Assembly: GCF_000699445.3 (NCBI RefSeq)
Contig: NC_067197.1
Span: 23,667,809 to 23,731,808, forward strand
DNA: 64,000 bases
Source: Schistosoma haematobium
Lineage: Eukaryota > Platyhelminthes > Trematoda > Strigeidida > Schistosomatidae
Direction of reading: 5' to 3'
Shown here: positions 24,780 to 36,805 of the stretch, one piece after another
Position numbering within the stretch: position 1 is the first letter of the stretch
Layout of the letters: each line of letters begins with the position of its first letter
Made by a program: the position numbers and the translations under genes
The notes under the pieces: model-generated
Told to the model about the DNA's origin: nothing
What the model saw: the letters and a program-made list of their open reading frames with translations, nothing else
Database searches by the model: none

Positions 24780-25147
24780 AATGGGAATTTGTGAAAACTG
24801 TAGTAATTTTTACAGTTGAATTCATGAATCGATCTAAGACAAACCATAATCAAAAACCTGGAAGTACTGGACGTCTATTTCGTCCTTTTACGGGACTCCT
24901 CACTATGATCATGAATCAATTGAAGTTAAATATTACTACCGTTGGGTGCCGGCTCAGTGGTCTAGAGTTTAAGCGTTCGCGCGTGAGACCAAAGATCCTG
25001 GGATCATGGATGTGTACTGCTGAGGAGTCCCATACTGTGACGATACGACCGTCCAGTGCTTTCAGGTTTCCAATGGTGGTTTAGCTTAGATCGAATTATT
25101 AATTCAACTGTTAGAATAAATTTATCTTCAAACCTAACACCCTTTTA
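24780..25147 (+). mobile_element. SINE-B copy with ~120-nt copy-back 5' end
   Basis: The first ~120 bp (24780-24900) are the antisense tail and most of an antisense hammerhead. The sequence then switches, within the ribozyme core (TCCTCA then CTATGATC), to the sense 5' part, tRNA-like module (GGCTCAGTGGTCTAGAG as A-box region), hammerhead (25015-25060) and tail ending near ACACCCTTTTAC. The sense ribozyme has GATA for GAAA and is probably dead. Confidence 0.8.
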
Positions 25148-25433
25148 CAAATGAACAGATCAAAATTTTATGGAAAACGAAACTTGACAATAAAATAAAC
25201 GGTCCCATAATTGATTCTGATTGGACGATATACTTTAGAAGTGAACTGAGTAAATATGAAAAGATTTTGGAAAGAAAACATCAATTTTATCAACCATCTG
25301 AAAACAAAACCACATTGTGGATAATTAGCTAAGTAACATTTGTTCCTACTGTAAAATTAAGATAAATTCATAAATCATTTCTTTTCATTAAAATACTACA
25401 GAATTATTATTGATTCATTTATCAATGATCGGC

Positions 25434-25960
25434 AAATAATTCATTAGTAACAGAAGGGGTTTTTGTGGAGATTGTGGTAATTTCAACAGTTGAGATCATG
25501 AGTCAATTGAAGCTAGACCACCATGGAAAATCTGGAAGCACTGGATGGCCCCTTCGTCCTACTGTTGGACTCCTCAGCAGTGCGCATCCACGACCGCGCC
25601 TCGCGGGATCGAACCCATGACCTATCAGTTTCGCGCCAGGCGCTTAACCAATTAGACCACTGAGCCGGTATCCAACGGTGTTAATGTTTAACTTCAAATA
25701 ATCCACGATGTGTCGCTCAACTTCGTGGATTATTTGAAGTTAAACATTAACACCGTTGGATACCGGCTCAGTGGTCTAATTGGTTAAGCGCCTGGCGCGA
25801 AACTGATAGGTCATGGGTTCGGATCCCGCGAGGCGCGGTCGTGGATGCGCACTGCTGAGGAGTCCAACAGTAGGACGAAGGGGCCATCCAGTGCTTCCAG
25901 ATTTTCCATGGTGGTCTAGCTTCAATTGACTCATGATCTCAACTGTTGAAATAATTCATT
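25434..25960. mobile_element. Full palindromic SINE-B with 12-bp target-site duplication
   Basis: Two complete SINE-B halves are arranged head to head. The arms, 25480-25708 and 25723-25952, are reverse complements except for a single-base indel (left arm lacks one C, in GGGATCGAAC), with a 14-nt centre. Each arm has a tRNA-like module (GGCTCAGTGGTCTAATTGG and GGGTTCGGATCCC) and a hammerhead (CTGAGGA, GTCC/GGAC, but GAAG for GAAA). AAATAATTCATT lies at both outer edges (25434-25445 and 25949-25960), so the palindrome probably inserted as one unit. The left end carries a longer tail than the right. Confidence 0.9.
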
Positions 25961-27046
25961 GTTTCCATTCATTATCTAAATCGAAATTCATTTAACTTAT
26001 TCTAATTACTTTGCGATGGTATTTTCTAAGATCTATCCATATAGAATACTGTTGGAATGATCAATTAAAAATGTGTTATATGATATTAGGCTTGGTTCGA
26101 TAATTTTTAAACAATTCAACTGTATAGAAAATAAACTGGACAGGAAACACTATTTAACGAATGGTAAAACGCATAACTTATGCATATTTATGGATAGTCA
26201 AAAATGATTCAAACAATTATCTTGAAGATTACAATCCTACTAAAAGTTATTAAGAACTAGTTTTCTCTCTTCACTACAAATATTTTATTCAATTCTTCTT
26301 CTCTTATACTGCTACGTATTTAAAATAACGTGCTCAATATAGTAGTGTTGACACAAATTGACATATCGTTAGCTAAGACAGAATGATGGATTACTGAATA
26401 TAAAATTTAAAATAAATTACCAAACAAATATAGAAGTCTGTCAGTCTATGACATAATCCCATGTGACAAATTACTTGAAATCCATATGCAAATTTATAAT
26501 CGAATAACTAAAATAAAAGACACATGGTTTAATCTTTTTCGTGATAAGTAATAACTTTGTATCAAATCTATGGGAAATTATCATAATGATTTTAATTCTG
26601 ATATCCTGCAATATAGTGAAATTGAATCATGCGAAATAATAAATTTAATGTTCTCTCATTAATATGTAACTAATGCTATTTCTTTTTACAAAGTATTTAA
26701 TTTCATTGATACAGAAAGTTTACCTGTTACCTGTTGGATTCACATTAAAATGTACTATATAATCAGATAATCTTTACCGTTAACATACTAGGTAAATGCG
26801 TTTTTTCCCTCCTGATCCAGGCCGTCCCAGCAATGTAGACTCTTAAACTTATATTTGTTTGAGAGCTAGAACTTTAAATTTTCATTATGAACACGTTAAT
26901 TTTAGACCATTATGTCACAGTCCAAAGGTTTAAATTTTCAAATTCTATCAATGTGTGATATAAACCTATTCAACTTGCGTCAACTGTTAATGATAGTTAC
27001 CTTCTAAATATACATGGATAATATACAGAATCAATTATGTCAGCTA
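25961..27046. other. AT-rich spacer
   Basis: No gene seen. Confidence 0.5.
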
Positions 27047-27750
27047 CCCAAGGTTCTCAAATACAACACGGAGAACACCAATCCAATCACACTTGATGGC
27101 GAAATTTTGGTAAATGTAGAATCCTTCACGTACCTGGGAAGCGTCATCGATGAACGTGGAGGATCAGATGCAGACATAAAGGCGAGGATTGGCAAAACAA
27201 GGACAACATTCCTACAGTTGAACAACTTATGGAACTCAAAACAACCGTCAACAAATATCAAAATCACAATCTCCAATACGAACGTCAAGATAGTTCTATT
27301 GTATGAAAATAAAACTTGGAGAAATATCACAACCATCATCAAATAACGTACAAGCATTTATAACCAATTGTCTACACAAGATACTCAATGTCCGTTGACT
27401 GGACACCAAGAGCAACAGACCACTGTGGGAGAAAACGAACCAACTCCCATATGAAGAGGAAATTATGAAGAGACGTTGAAAGTGTATAGGACACACGTTA
27501 CTGAAATCATGATATTGCATCACGAGGCAAGTGTTAACTTGTAATCGTGAAGGGAAACGGAAAAGAGGAAGACCAAAGATCACAATAAGTCGGGAATCGG
27601 AAGTAGACATGGAAAGGATGAGTAGCAACCGGAAAGGACTTGGAAGGATTGCCCGTGACTCACTTGGACTGAGGGTGCTCGTGGGTGGTCTATACTCCTC
27701 CACAAGGAGTAACAGGTGTGAGTAAATAAGTGAGTAAGTAGGTAAGAAAC
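27047..27750 (+). mobile_element. 5'-truncated RTE LINE, older subfamily
   Basis: The reading starts within the RT C-terminal part (KVLKYNTENTNPITLDGE, FTYLGSVIDERGGSDADIKA) and is open to 27346. A stop and frameshifts follow, then the GRPKI...[10 protein letters not shown] region and a degenerate GAGTAAATAAGTGAGTAAG tail. It shares long near-identical stretches with 36806-37250 and 43236-43700, so these form a second subfamily distinct from the SR2-like copies. Dead. Confidence 0.9.
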
Positions 27751-28011
27751 ACTTATACGTTTGAGGTCAATAGGGTAGGAACAGGATTATTTACTTGTCA
27801 ATCATAAGTTGTTTAAAGATTCCTGTATATTATGCACTAACTGAAATACAAAATATGGCTTAGTGAATTTTTTACTCATTAATACTGCAGTATAGCATCA
27901 TTTGTTAAATTTATAGATCAAGAATTTACACTCATGTGAATTTTAAAATCAGGTTAGAACAATTATGTAGTTCTCCTTGATTTTTGAGCTGTTATCTACT
28001 TAACATTATCA

Positions 28012-28385
28012 GTATAAAGGTTGTGGAGATTATTAAGTGACTAGCTTCGTTAGAGAATTCTCGGAGTTCTAGTGGGAATCCGTGGCCAGTGGAGCTAATC
28101 CGTGTCGAGTAGAGACAGGTATCTACCTCAGTACAATGGGAGATGGTTTCCCGATTTCGTGGATTGGTTGATGTTGGACACTAACATCATTGGATGCCGG
28201 CTCAGTGGTTCAGTAGGTTAAGCATTCGCGCTCGAGACTGAAGGCCCTAGTTTCGAATCCCGCGGGCGGGATCGTGGGTGCGCACTGCTGAGGAGTCCTA
28301 CAATAGGACGAATCGACTGTTCAGCGCTTCCAGGTTTCCAACGGTGGTCTAATATCAATCGGTTCATGATCTCAATCAAAAAATA
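28012..28385 (+). mobile_element. SINE-B copy with full 5' module
   Basis: A short antisense-tail start (GGTTGTGGAGATTATTAA), the 5' module (28060-28165), tRNA-like module (GGCTCAGTGGTTCAGTAGG, TTTCGAATCCCGCGG), hammerhead (about 28280-28328) and tail. The ribozyme keeps CTGAGGA and GTCC/GGAC but has GAAT for GAAA. It is the best example of the unduplicated architecture. Confidence 0.8.
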
Positions 28386-29149
28386 TTTAACATTATTTAA
28401 CGGTGTAAAATTTTATCAGATGGTTTAGTTATTTAATTGAAGAATTTCCATTTTCAATCCGTACAACATCATTAAAACTTACTCTATGAAGAATTAGGTT
28501 ATTTAACTACTCAACAAGCGATAAATCATTGCGTTCTGGCAACCCTAACAGTGAATCGACATATATATCTTAGTCTCCACAAGCTTTTCCATATAAACGT
28601 CTTCTGATAATCAACGTTTGCAGATTCCTTAATCCTGACGAATATTGTCAGTAAACAACAACAGTATAATCACTATATGATATAGCATAGGGTCAAGGTC
28701 AATATTTTTCTCAAAATGTCAGTAAAAAATGAGGCGGAATATCGGTACAAAACAACAATTTATTTTAAAGTTTATACTATGGTTGTTTTTCTCTTTAAAC
28801 AAGTGTTTTACAATGTAGTAAACTTTACGCTGGTTATCTACAAAAGGATAAATAGGAAAAAAAATTTCAGTTAACCTTTCATCATAATTGTGCACTAATA
28901 TAATAGAATCAATAGCAACGAAGTGATAGCATTCTAGAAAACAAAATTACAAATTCAAATGCATCATTGAAAATAATGACAAATGTTTAACCGACTAATT
29001 AAAGGATGAAAGTGAATGGGATAATATTTAAAAATCTTAATGATTAAATTAATTCAATTATTTATTTATAAAATTGATAGATCCCAATACCTAGAAATAG
29101 AGATATACAACATTTTGTTAAAAAAAGTCTAATTTTAACCATCACTTCG
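28386..29149. other. AT-rich spacer
   Basis: No gene or repeat recognised. Confidence 0.5.
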
Positions 29150-29700
29150 ACATTGAGGCGGTGTAGTAAGAAGATAAAGATTATTATTATAACACATTGC
29201 GAACAGCTTAATTATACATTTGCTTGTTATGAACGTTGATATATGAAAACACAGAATGTCATCTGAAGCAAATGGATGGTAAGAGGAGACTAAGATAACA
29301 TATAAAATTATATTTAAAACAATGTGAAACTCAACTCGCTGGACGATAAAACAGTATTACAAAGGTAGATTTAGGGTGAGAACAAGATTAATATAAAGGT
29401 CACAGTATAGTGAGACCTACTGCACATTTGAGACATAAAATGTGTATCTACATCACCCTACCGTTCAGAGGAAATTCAAAGAGCCATCTGTTGAAACAAG
29501 GATCCAAATCACTTGTTAGCACAACATACTACTCATCAAAAGTCATTATTACTGAAAAATCAAGATCCATGCTTAGCCTAGAATCTTAACGCCATGTAAA
29601 TGAGTTTTTTCACATCTCACTGTGTTTATCATTTTACATATATGTGCGTGGCCACATATACATAGGAGAAGAGTAACCATGATCTGTAAATTAGGGTGTC
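29150..29700. mobile_element. Decayed Penelope-like element ends
   Basis: 29155-29345 resembles the reverse complement of the PLE 3' end at 32750-32972 (shared GGTAAGAGGAGAC, CTTGTTATGAACGTTGATAT-like and AACAATGTGAAAC blocks). 29608-29690 resembles 32413-32495 (CACTGTGTTTATCA, GAGAAGAGTAA). The two blocks occur in the same order as in the better preserved copy at 32271, about 265 bp further apart. No coding part survives between them. Confidence 0.6.
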
Positions 29701-32270
29701 CGAACATATATGACTCTAGATAAACTTTAAAACAAACGAATTCAGTGAACAGTAGCATGACATTTTGGATAACTGAGATTTTATCACTTTGAAATCTAGT
29801 GATCTGTCGGGTTATAAATAACGATCGAATTGTTCATTTCTTCTTCATGAGGCAATAGTTGAATAATATGGATTTTAATTTAATCTAATGTATCGATCAG
29901 AAGAAATATTCAACGCTAACTTTTTTGATGTATACATTCTAACGAAAACTCACTTTTAACTAATTCACTGGTTCTGTAACAACTTTATGTTTTGATGAAT
30001 GCCAATGAATGTTCTTTGTCTACTGCGGGCTTCTACACTAATCCCATAAATATGACAACTAGACTAAGTATATCTGTTGAGTAAAGTAAGCACAATTTAA
30101 TGATTTTCCAGATTAAATTCATTGAGTAAAGTTATTACATTTCATTTTGACAACCACTAGAAAATTCATGGTTGGTAATAAGATTTTATGAAATGTTTAC
30201 ATGTAGACAACCAGTTACAGTAAACCATGTTTTGTTTTTAAGTACTTATTATTATTGATTAATACTTTTAGGACTTCAGAGCTGAACAGGTTTTATGAAA
30301 TCTCCTTTTTTTCTTTGATGAAACATTAGGCTTATCTTAATCGACGAATCATAGAGAAGAATCTATTGGATTGGTTTTTCCTTGTGAGATTGTAAAAAAT
30401 CTCTTCAAACAACCTCTAAAAAAGCAGATTTAGGCTAATTCTAATGACAATAATGTTAGGCTTTTAATATAATGAACTCCAATATCTTGCATATGTTCAA
30501 ATGATCGCGATCGTACGATATTGGCAAAGATAAAATAGCGTATTTGACTGATCATGGAAGCTGGGATAAACAGGATGTCTTAGCTGACCACTTTGAGGAG
30601 AAGTATCTAACTTCTTACTTATATCATGATCAAAGTCTACACGTAGTAAACTTAAGCCTCTGTGTATAGACAAGCTAAGAAGTCATTTTGTAGTTAAGGT
30701 TTTCAATTTTCATTCTATAAGTTACAAGTTCCAACCACATTTCAAATTCATTGTATCCATTTTAGTAAACATAACATAGCTCCAGTACTGACTATTGACA
30801 CATCAGGCCATTGTATTCATATATATCACTACATTTCACAATCATCATGGTAGAAAATCCTTCCCTTTTAAATTACTTCTGGATGAACAAAGTGTTACTG
30901 AAATATTTTAGTGCAGAATAGTCGTTTTCCAGTATTCCAACGCCATTTATATAGTACAGCAGGAATGTAATAACAAGATATGTTGTTTTTAGCAGAGATG
31001 AGATTTTTAATAGACCACCAGTATAATTATTTTCAGTGAACTATTCATTTAAGAAATTTACCTAATTTTTGTATGTTTTCTATTGGTTTATTTGAGTAGT
31101 GTATCATTATTATTGGCTTTATTCAATATTATATTTGTTACAACATAGAATTCTCAGCACAAAGAATTTCAACAAGTTTCCGTTTCTCAGTTCTTGGTCG
31201 ATCATGATGATAAATAATGAGTGATCTCCAGTTAGAAGTTAACATTCCAGTCAATCGACATCTAAATAATGTACATTCTTTTCTTTGTTTATCTCCAGAA
31301 ACCACGATATCTCTGATTGGGCGTTTTGTAACTTCTACGACGAAAGGTTATACACTTTTCAGAAACACACCTAAATAAGTTATGCGATCAATAGCCATAA
31401 TGATTATTAAGACAAACAAAATTAGATAACTAGTTGAAATATCTAGATGGCAGGAACATGTAACCCAGATGTTCAAGTAGGCCGCCATTGAATTTCATTT
31501 GTCAAATGCGGTATGAGAAATTCTTAGTCATTACTCAGTATTTATTCATATCCTATCAATTTAACCCTGATGTGTTTACATTTAAAACAAAACTGTCGTA
31601 TCTCATCAGATCTTTGATCCGTACGATAAATTTTTTGATTTCTTTTGCAATAGTGATTAATTCCGATATAACATTCACAAATATCAATGTTAAAACTTAC
31701 TGATCACGTATTCAACTTTACTTATAATTAGTGATTTTTAGATATACAAGTGTCTATCTTACTGAACTCCTGTTTAAAATTATAGATTCTTGATTCTTTA
31801 CCTATGTTAATTTCTTAACGATTGACGGAATAATGTTTTTTAATGAAAAAGAAAAACATTATCGTTTAACTTGAATCACCGAATTCAATAACTGCATACA
31901 CTTTTAATATCATCCCTCAAAATTTTTCTGTATTCACCGGATGTTTATGACTTAGAGTAAAAGTAATACATTGAAAACAAACCAAGTTTGTTAAATTTCT
32001 AGAAAAAAAACCGTCTACTTTACTGTATTGTCATTGTTTGATTTTCAATTCGAAACCAACTAGGTTAAGAGAATTCGGAGTGTAACTCTCGATGAATGTA
32101 TAGAATCGTGTCAATTCATTAAACTATATGGGTACTATCATGTACAAAAGCTCGCTTCGGAAATTGTATTTAAAATCGATATAAAGATATGTAGGCTGAA
32201 CAAACAATGTATTTTTTAAAAGAAATTCTCATTAAGAAATTTGAAGCAATTAGTTTCTTTGATAAATTTG
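29701..32270. other. AT-rich spacer
   Basis: No ORF above ~70 codons. Slightly less AT-rich islands at about 30500-30680 and 31150-31380 could be old repeats, but I could not place them. Confidence 0.45.
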
Positions 32271-32972
32271 GTTAGTGTAATAAGATGAAGATTATCAGAA
32301 CCATATGATATATTAGCGCTACGTATTTCGAACAATCTGATCTCACATGATATACTTGTTAAGAACATTTATATATAAAAATAAAAAAGTCAATTAGACT
32401 AGATATGGAGGACGTCACATTCCACTGTGTTTATCAATTTTAATGTGTTTGTGTGTGGGCACACATACTTAGAGAAGAGTAATTGTGATCTGAATATGTA
32501 CCTAAATGGTTGCAAGAACAAATAAAATCAGATAACTCAATAAGAGCAGATGATAAACATCCATCATCCTCTTTTGCCAAACATATAGTTAAAACAGGCC
32601 ATAAGATTGGTCTCAACATGGCTTTCGTAGTGTTGTACAAAGGTGTAAAAGGACGTATACCAAGGTCTATTGAAGCCTTAGCCATACTTAAATTCAAACC
32701 TTCTTTATGCATTCAAAAACAGTTCGTTCTCATCTTACACAAACCCTGGTAATATTAGCTTATTATCAAGAGTGATGAGGTTTCAAATTGTTTTTTATAT
32801 TATTTTCTTTACTATTTTTGTCTCCTCTTACCCTCCATATCTAGTCTAGTTGACTTTTTATTTTTATATATAAATGTTCTTAACAAGTATATTATGTGTG
32901 ATCAGATTGTTCAAAATGCATTGCCCTAATATATCACATAGTTCTGATAATCTTCGTCTTCATATTACACTA
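32271..32972 (+). mobile_element. Penelope-like element copy with inverted terminal repeats
   Basis: About 140-bp terminal blocks are reverse complements of each other: 32271-32411 and 32828-32972, both containing CTTGTTAAGAACATTTATAT and GACTAGATATGGAGG in their own orientation. Between them is the PLE C-terminal reading at 32510-32752 (TGHKIGLNMAFVVLYKGVKG, ending LCIQKQFVLILHKPW). This parallels the C-terminus of the PLE at 37290-39283 (LCIQKETVINLSLPW). PLEs are known to carry terminal repeats in direct or inverted order. The RT and the start of the nuclease are missing. Confidence 0.8.
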
Positions 32973-32984
32973 TCATTTCCACAT

Positions 32985-33238
32985 CTGACGGGGAGCACGG
33001 AATGCAATGGACAGCTTGCATGCAACTGGACGATTTGGACTTCACAGATGACCTAGTTATTCTATCCCATACCCACCAACAAATGCAGGACAAGACAAGC
33101 AGTGTAGCGGCAGTGCATTAGCAAGCCTCAACACGAGCGAGGAAAAAACCGAGATCCTCAAATTCAACACAAAGAAAACCAACCCAGTCACACTTGATAG
33201 AGAAGCTCTGGATGAGGTGAAAATATTCACTAGTCACT
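32985..33238 (+). mobile_element. RTE LINE internal fragment
   Basis: Reads MQLDDLDFTDDLVIL-like (the RT catalytic region, FTDD in place of FADD) followed by QQMQDKTSSVAA, then a stop and frameshift into the sequence matching KTNPVTL...EALDEV. It abuts SINE-B sequence at 33238 and lacks both element ends. Confidence 0.75.
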
Positions 33239-33580
33239 GGCTTCCAGAGGAGTTCTAGTGAGAAGCAGTGACCAGTGGAGTTCAACCGGGTCTGTTGTGA
33301 GATAGTAACTCACAGACGACAATGATGGATGTGTCGCTCAATTTCATGGATTAGTTGAGGTTAGACATTACCACAACCGGATACCGGCTCAATGGTCTAG
33401 AGGTTAAGCGTTTGTGTGCGATATCGATAGGTCCTGGATTCTAATCTTGTGGGGGAAGGGCGGGATCGTGGATGTGCACTGTTGAGGAATCCCATACTAG
33501 AATGAAATGGCCGTCCAGTGCTTCTAGGTTTTCCATGGTGGTCTAGCTTCAACTGACTTATGATCTCAACTATTGGAATT
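33239..33580 (+). mobile_element. SINE-B copy without copy-back start
   Basis: 5' module from 33240, tRNA-like module (GGCTCAATGGTCTAGAGG), hammerhead at about 33478-33525 and tail. Core C3 is mutated (TTGAGGA) and GGAC is broken (GAAT). Its closest relative in the window is the antisense body at 35038-35361. Confidence 0.8.
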
Positions 33581-35037
33581 GTTTTATGTTGTCTTTGAAA
33601 ACGGATTTATAAGTAGTCTTAGTAAAATAGTTAGTCACTCACCAAGTGATATAATTCTAATTATTGCGAAAACCCTAGTATAATTCTGTTCAACTAATCA
33701 CTAAAATAATTCGTTACCAATTGGTTATTTAACCTTTTAAAAATTTCACTTCACAACTATGAAATATATCCTTTGTTTAGTTACATCAACATTTAGAATC
33801 TGTTTTTTCTTTCTATGGGCCAATGAGTTTCAATTCTCTATATCTGTCAATACATTTAATTTAATTCATTGTTCTTTATTTTCCATATAATTTGTGACTA
33901 ATTTTGTTATACATCATGTTATCTCTCAACTTGGTTTTAAAATGACAAAACAAAATCAGTGATAGGTTTTTAGCTCAATTATTAAGAAATATTCTTCAGT
34001 TCACTAGAATGTGTCAAAATGAAGATTTGGTTTCAGATAAAATTATTAAAAAGAAACATACACACAGAGAGAGAGAGAGAGAGATTGATGCCAACATTTA
34101 CTGATAAAATGTGAGTAGTTGAACTTAGTCAACACTAACTGATCACAACAGATTGAGCTAAAAAGGTAAAGCCAGTTGTTTTTTGTGATTAAACTCATTT
34201 TATCGAAATGAAGGTTGGTTAAATTTAGTGAATACAATGATTTAAATGGACAATTAAATTAGCTGTTATAACTGGAGAAACATCAAACCAATTGAACGAG
34301 TGAGTGAATATCTGGAATCAACAGTTTGATAAATAAAGCGTTTGGCGTTTAAAAAGTACTGGGTTCGAGTCCTAATGTGAGTATTGAATGCGGGTTACAA
34401 GTACGTACGTCTAATGAGCCCCAAACAGGAAAAAACATGTTTTTTGGCTTCTATAATTCATTTATTTTACATGAATTTAGGATTGTTAGTAGAATAAATT
34501 TTGAATAATAACGGTCAAATGACTAGTGTATATTGTAAACATGAGAAAGTTTACAAGTCAACTCAAATTGTGAGATCAATGGTCAGGACAAATAGACACC
34601 ACGTGGGTGGAAGTTAACATAAGGATAATTTAAGTAAAAGGAGACTAAGAAAATTCAACGAAGAAAATAATATTTTTGACGGTATCATTGACATAAGTTA
34701 TTCAAACGTAATTTAAGTTAGTTTTATGTCTTGGTTTATAATAAAATAGAGCAGTGTTCCACCATTAAACACGATTATCACGGATACTCCAACGTTTTTA
34801 ACTATCGAATATAGTTTAGAAAAATGGAAAGATGTATCATTTCATAAAGCAATCAAAAGTTATTAAACGTTTCAAGTATTCAATATATGTTATTTAATTA
34901 TGTTGAAGGTAATGTGAACTGGTAATTTATAGAAGAACACATGGGAATCTTTAATATTTATAGAATAGATGTAAAAGATAACTGTCTACTTTGTATATAG
35001 ATAGAACTTAGGGAGTAAAAATTGGTACTAACAAATC
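33581..35037. other. AT-rich spacer with Sm-alpha trace and (AG)n run
   Basis: AG microsatellite at about 34066-34084. At 34330-34450 a B-box-like GGGTTCGAGTCC, then TCTAATGAGCCCCAAACAGG, recall a badly decayed Sm-alpha SINE. Confidence 0.5.
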
Positions 35038-35538
35038 TTATCAGAAAGTGGTTTTGTGGAGATTGTAGTAATGTTTAATAGTTGAATTCATAAGTCAATT
35101 AAAGCTAGACCAACATGGAAAACCTAGAAGCACTGGACGGCCATTTCATTCTAGTATGGGATTCCTCAACAGTGCACATCCACGATCCCGCCCTTCCCCC
35201 ACAAGATTAGAATCCAGGACCTATCGATATCGCACACAAACGCTTAACCTCTAGACCATTGAGCCGGTATCCGATTGTGGTACTGTCTAATGTTAACTAA
35301 CCCATGAAATTGAGCGACACATCCATCATTGTCGTCTGTGAGTTACTATCTCACAACAGACTGATAGATCCTGGGTTCGAATTTCGCGGGGCGGGATCAT
35401 GGATGCTCACTGCTGAGGAGTCCCACAATAGGACGAAACGGCTGTCTAGTACTTCCAGGTTTTCCATGGTGGTCTAGCTTCAGATGACTCATGATCTCAA
35501 CTATTGAAATTACTACAATCTCCACAAAACCCCTTTGA
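35038..35538. mobile_element. Foldback SINE-B: antisense body joined to sense ribozyme half
   Basis: 35038-35361 is a minus-strand SINE-B (tail, mutated hammerhead, tRNA-like module, 5' module). It ends abruptly in CAACAGAC and continues as a plus-strand B box, hammerhead (35407-35450) and tail to CCACAAAACCCCTTTGATAA. The ends are mutually inverted. The two halves differ by many substitutions, so unlike 25480-25952 they are not a fresh copy of each other. Confidence 0.8.
35407..35450 (+). ncRNA. Hammerhead ribozyme, intact core, weak helix I
   Basis: CTGAGGA, GTCC/GGAC with CACAATA loop, GAAAC and a GUC cleavage triplet are all present. Helix I is weakened because the 3' strand reads TAGTA (G-U at the first pair, four pairs in all). 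Confidence 0.65.
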
Positions 35539-35644
35539 TAATAAAACAATTCGTTATATTTTAGTAACATAAGATTTGTAAAAAACTTAAGTTGAGCAAA
35601 CCTGTTTATGTTGATAATACTGGGTATATCAATAAAAAATATTC

Positions 35645-35848
35645 TAATAGCTTATTTATTTGTGTGCTACACAAATACTCGAAGCCTACAACATAAAATA
35701 GCGGAGCTCAAGACAGCGGTGGATACAGAAAACCCGGATGTCACTGCTGTCTCAGAAACATGCTTAACGTTAGAAGCGTATGATAGTGAAATTCAGTTGA
35801 TTGGTTTTTAATCCACTAGGGTTGATAGATTAAATCGTAGGTGAGGCG
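35645..35848 (+). pseudogene. CR1-type LINE endonuclease N-terminus fragment
   Basis: Reads CYTNTRSLQHKIAELKTAVD and PDVTAVSETCLTLEAYDSE, the start of the apurinic-type endonuclease of a CR1-clade (SR1-like) LINE, with the conserved N and E positions. A TAA follows IQLIGF, and the reading resumes as VDRLNRR. The same region is found antisense at 57650-57737 and 63205-63290. Confidence 0.75.
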
Positions 35849-35935
35849 GGGCTGTATACGCGTAGCTATGTGGAGGCATTTCGAGAAGAGTGGACTCTCA
35901 CCACCCTTGGCTGTACCAGGGCATTTGAGGGCTAA
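35849..35935 (-). mobile_element. SINE-X 5'-end fragment
   Basis: Reverse complement of the first ~85 bp of SINE-X (compare 58462-58550), diverged. It directly abuts the CR1 fragment. Confidence 0.7.
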
Positions 35936-36369
35936 TAATAAGTAGAAGACAATGAACTATTTGTAGCATAACAGTTATTCATCATTTTTTATAAAAAGAA
36001 TGCTTGAAAAGTTTAATTTCTGTATCGTTTAGTGAAGGTTGAATGTGTTATTTCTCCTTTCGTTTTGTCTTGGAGACTATGGAATTGTAATAACAATTAC
36101 ATAGTAGTAATTCCCTTGTTATCACTTACATTTTTAAGCCATAATCTCTAATTTCCAAGTTCATCAGACCAAACTACCTTTTCGTTCTTGTTACAACAAA
36201 TATTTGTTTTATAATTACCGTAAATAACAAAACGATCAGATAAGTTATTGTCTGAATATTTGTTTGTGTAGTTTCCCATGCGAAACTTGGTTTGTTGTTT
36301 TCAACTTTACTGGAATACCATGATGAAAAATTAATTGGAGAGCAGTATTCCTTCCTTCCTTCACTCACT
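35936..36369. other. AT-rich spacer
   Basis: Nothing recognised. Confidence 0.45.
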
Positions 36370-36375
36370 CTCTCA

Positions 36376-36463
<88 letters not shown>
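36370..36463. repeat. Compound (TC)n(TA)n microsatellite
   Basis: TC/CTCT run to about 36398, then an uninterrupted TA run to 36463. Confidence 0.95.
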
Positions 36464-36466
<3 letters not shown>

Positions 36467-36805
36467 TGTTATTTAAATTAAATTGTTATCTGTGCAGCAA
36501 TATTGTCATCATTTTTATTCATTAACAGTTCATCTGTCCTTGACATCTACAAAAAATAAATGCAAAATATCCATCAGTCCGAAGTGATCATTGACAGAGT
36601 TTCGTAATTATAAAAATATACATAACCGATGAAAAAGATAATTTCGAACTATTGTCTTCTCTTTGAAATTCAAAGCCGCTATGTAATTAATATTAGTTCT
36701 TAGAATAAGTCCGTTATCCTTATTTCATTCTACATTTCAATGATTTCAGTGTTTGATATGTTTTAAATGTAAATTAAATTTCTAATCTTGTTCTTGCATA
36801 TAAAT
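36464..36805. other. AT-rich spacer
   Basis: Nothing recognised. Confidence 0.45.

Noticed and set aside
25750..25835. tRNA gene
   Set aside because: A- and B-box-like segments and a cloverleaf-like layout are part of the SINE-B head and recur in every copy; no clean acceptor stem was confirmed.
22122..35538. DNA transposon (MITE) with terminal inverted repeats
   Set aside because: Inverted parts differ in length from copy to copy and cover the ribozyme; with pol III boxes and a 12-bp duplication at 25434/25949 a retro-type origin fits better.
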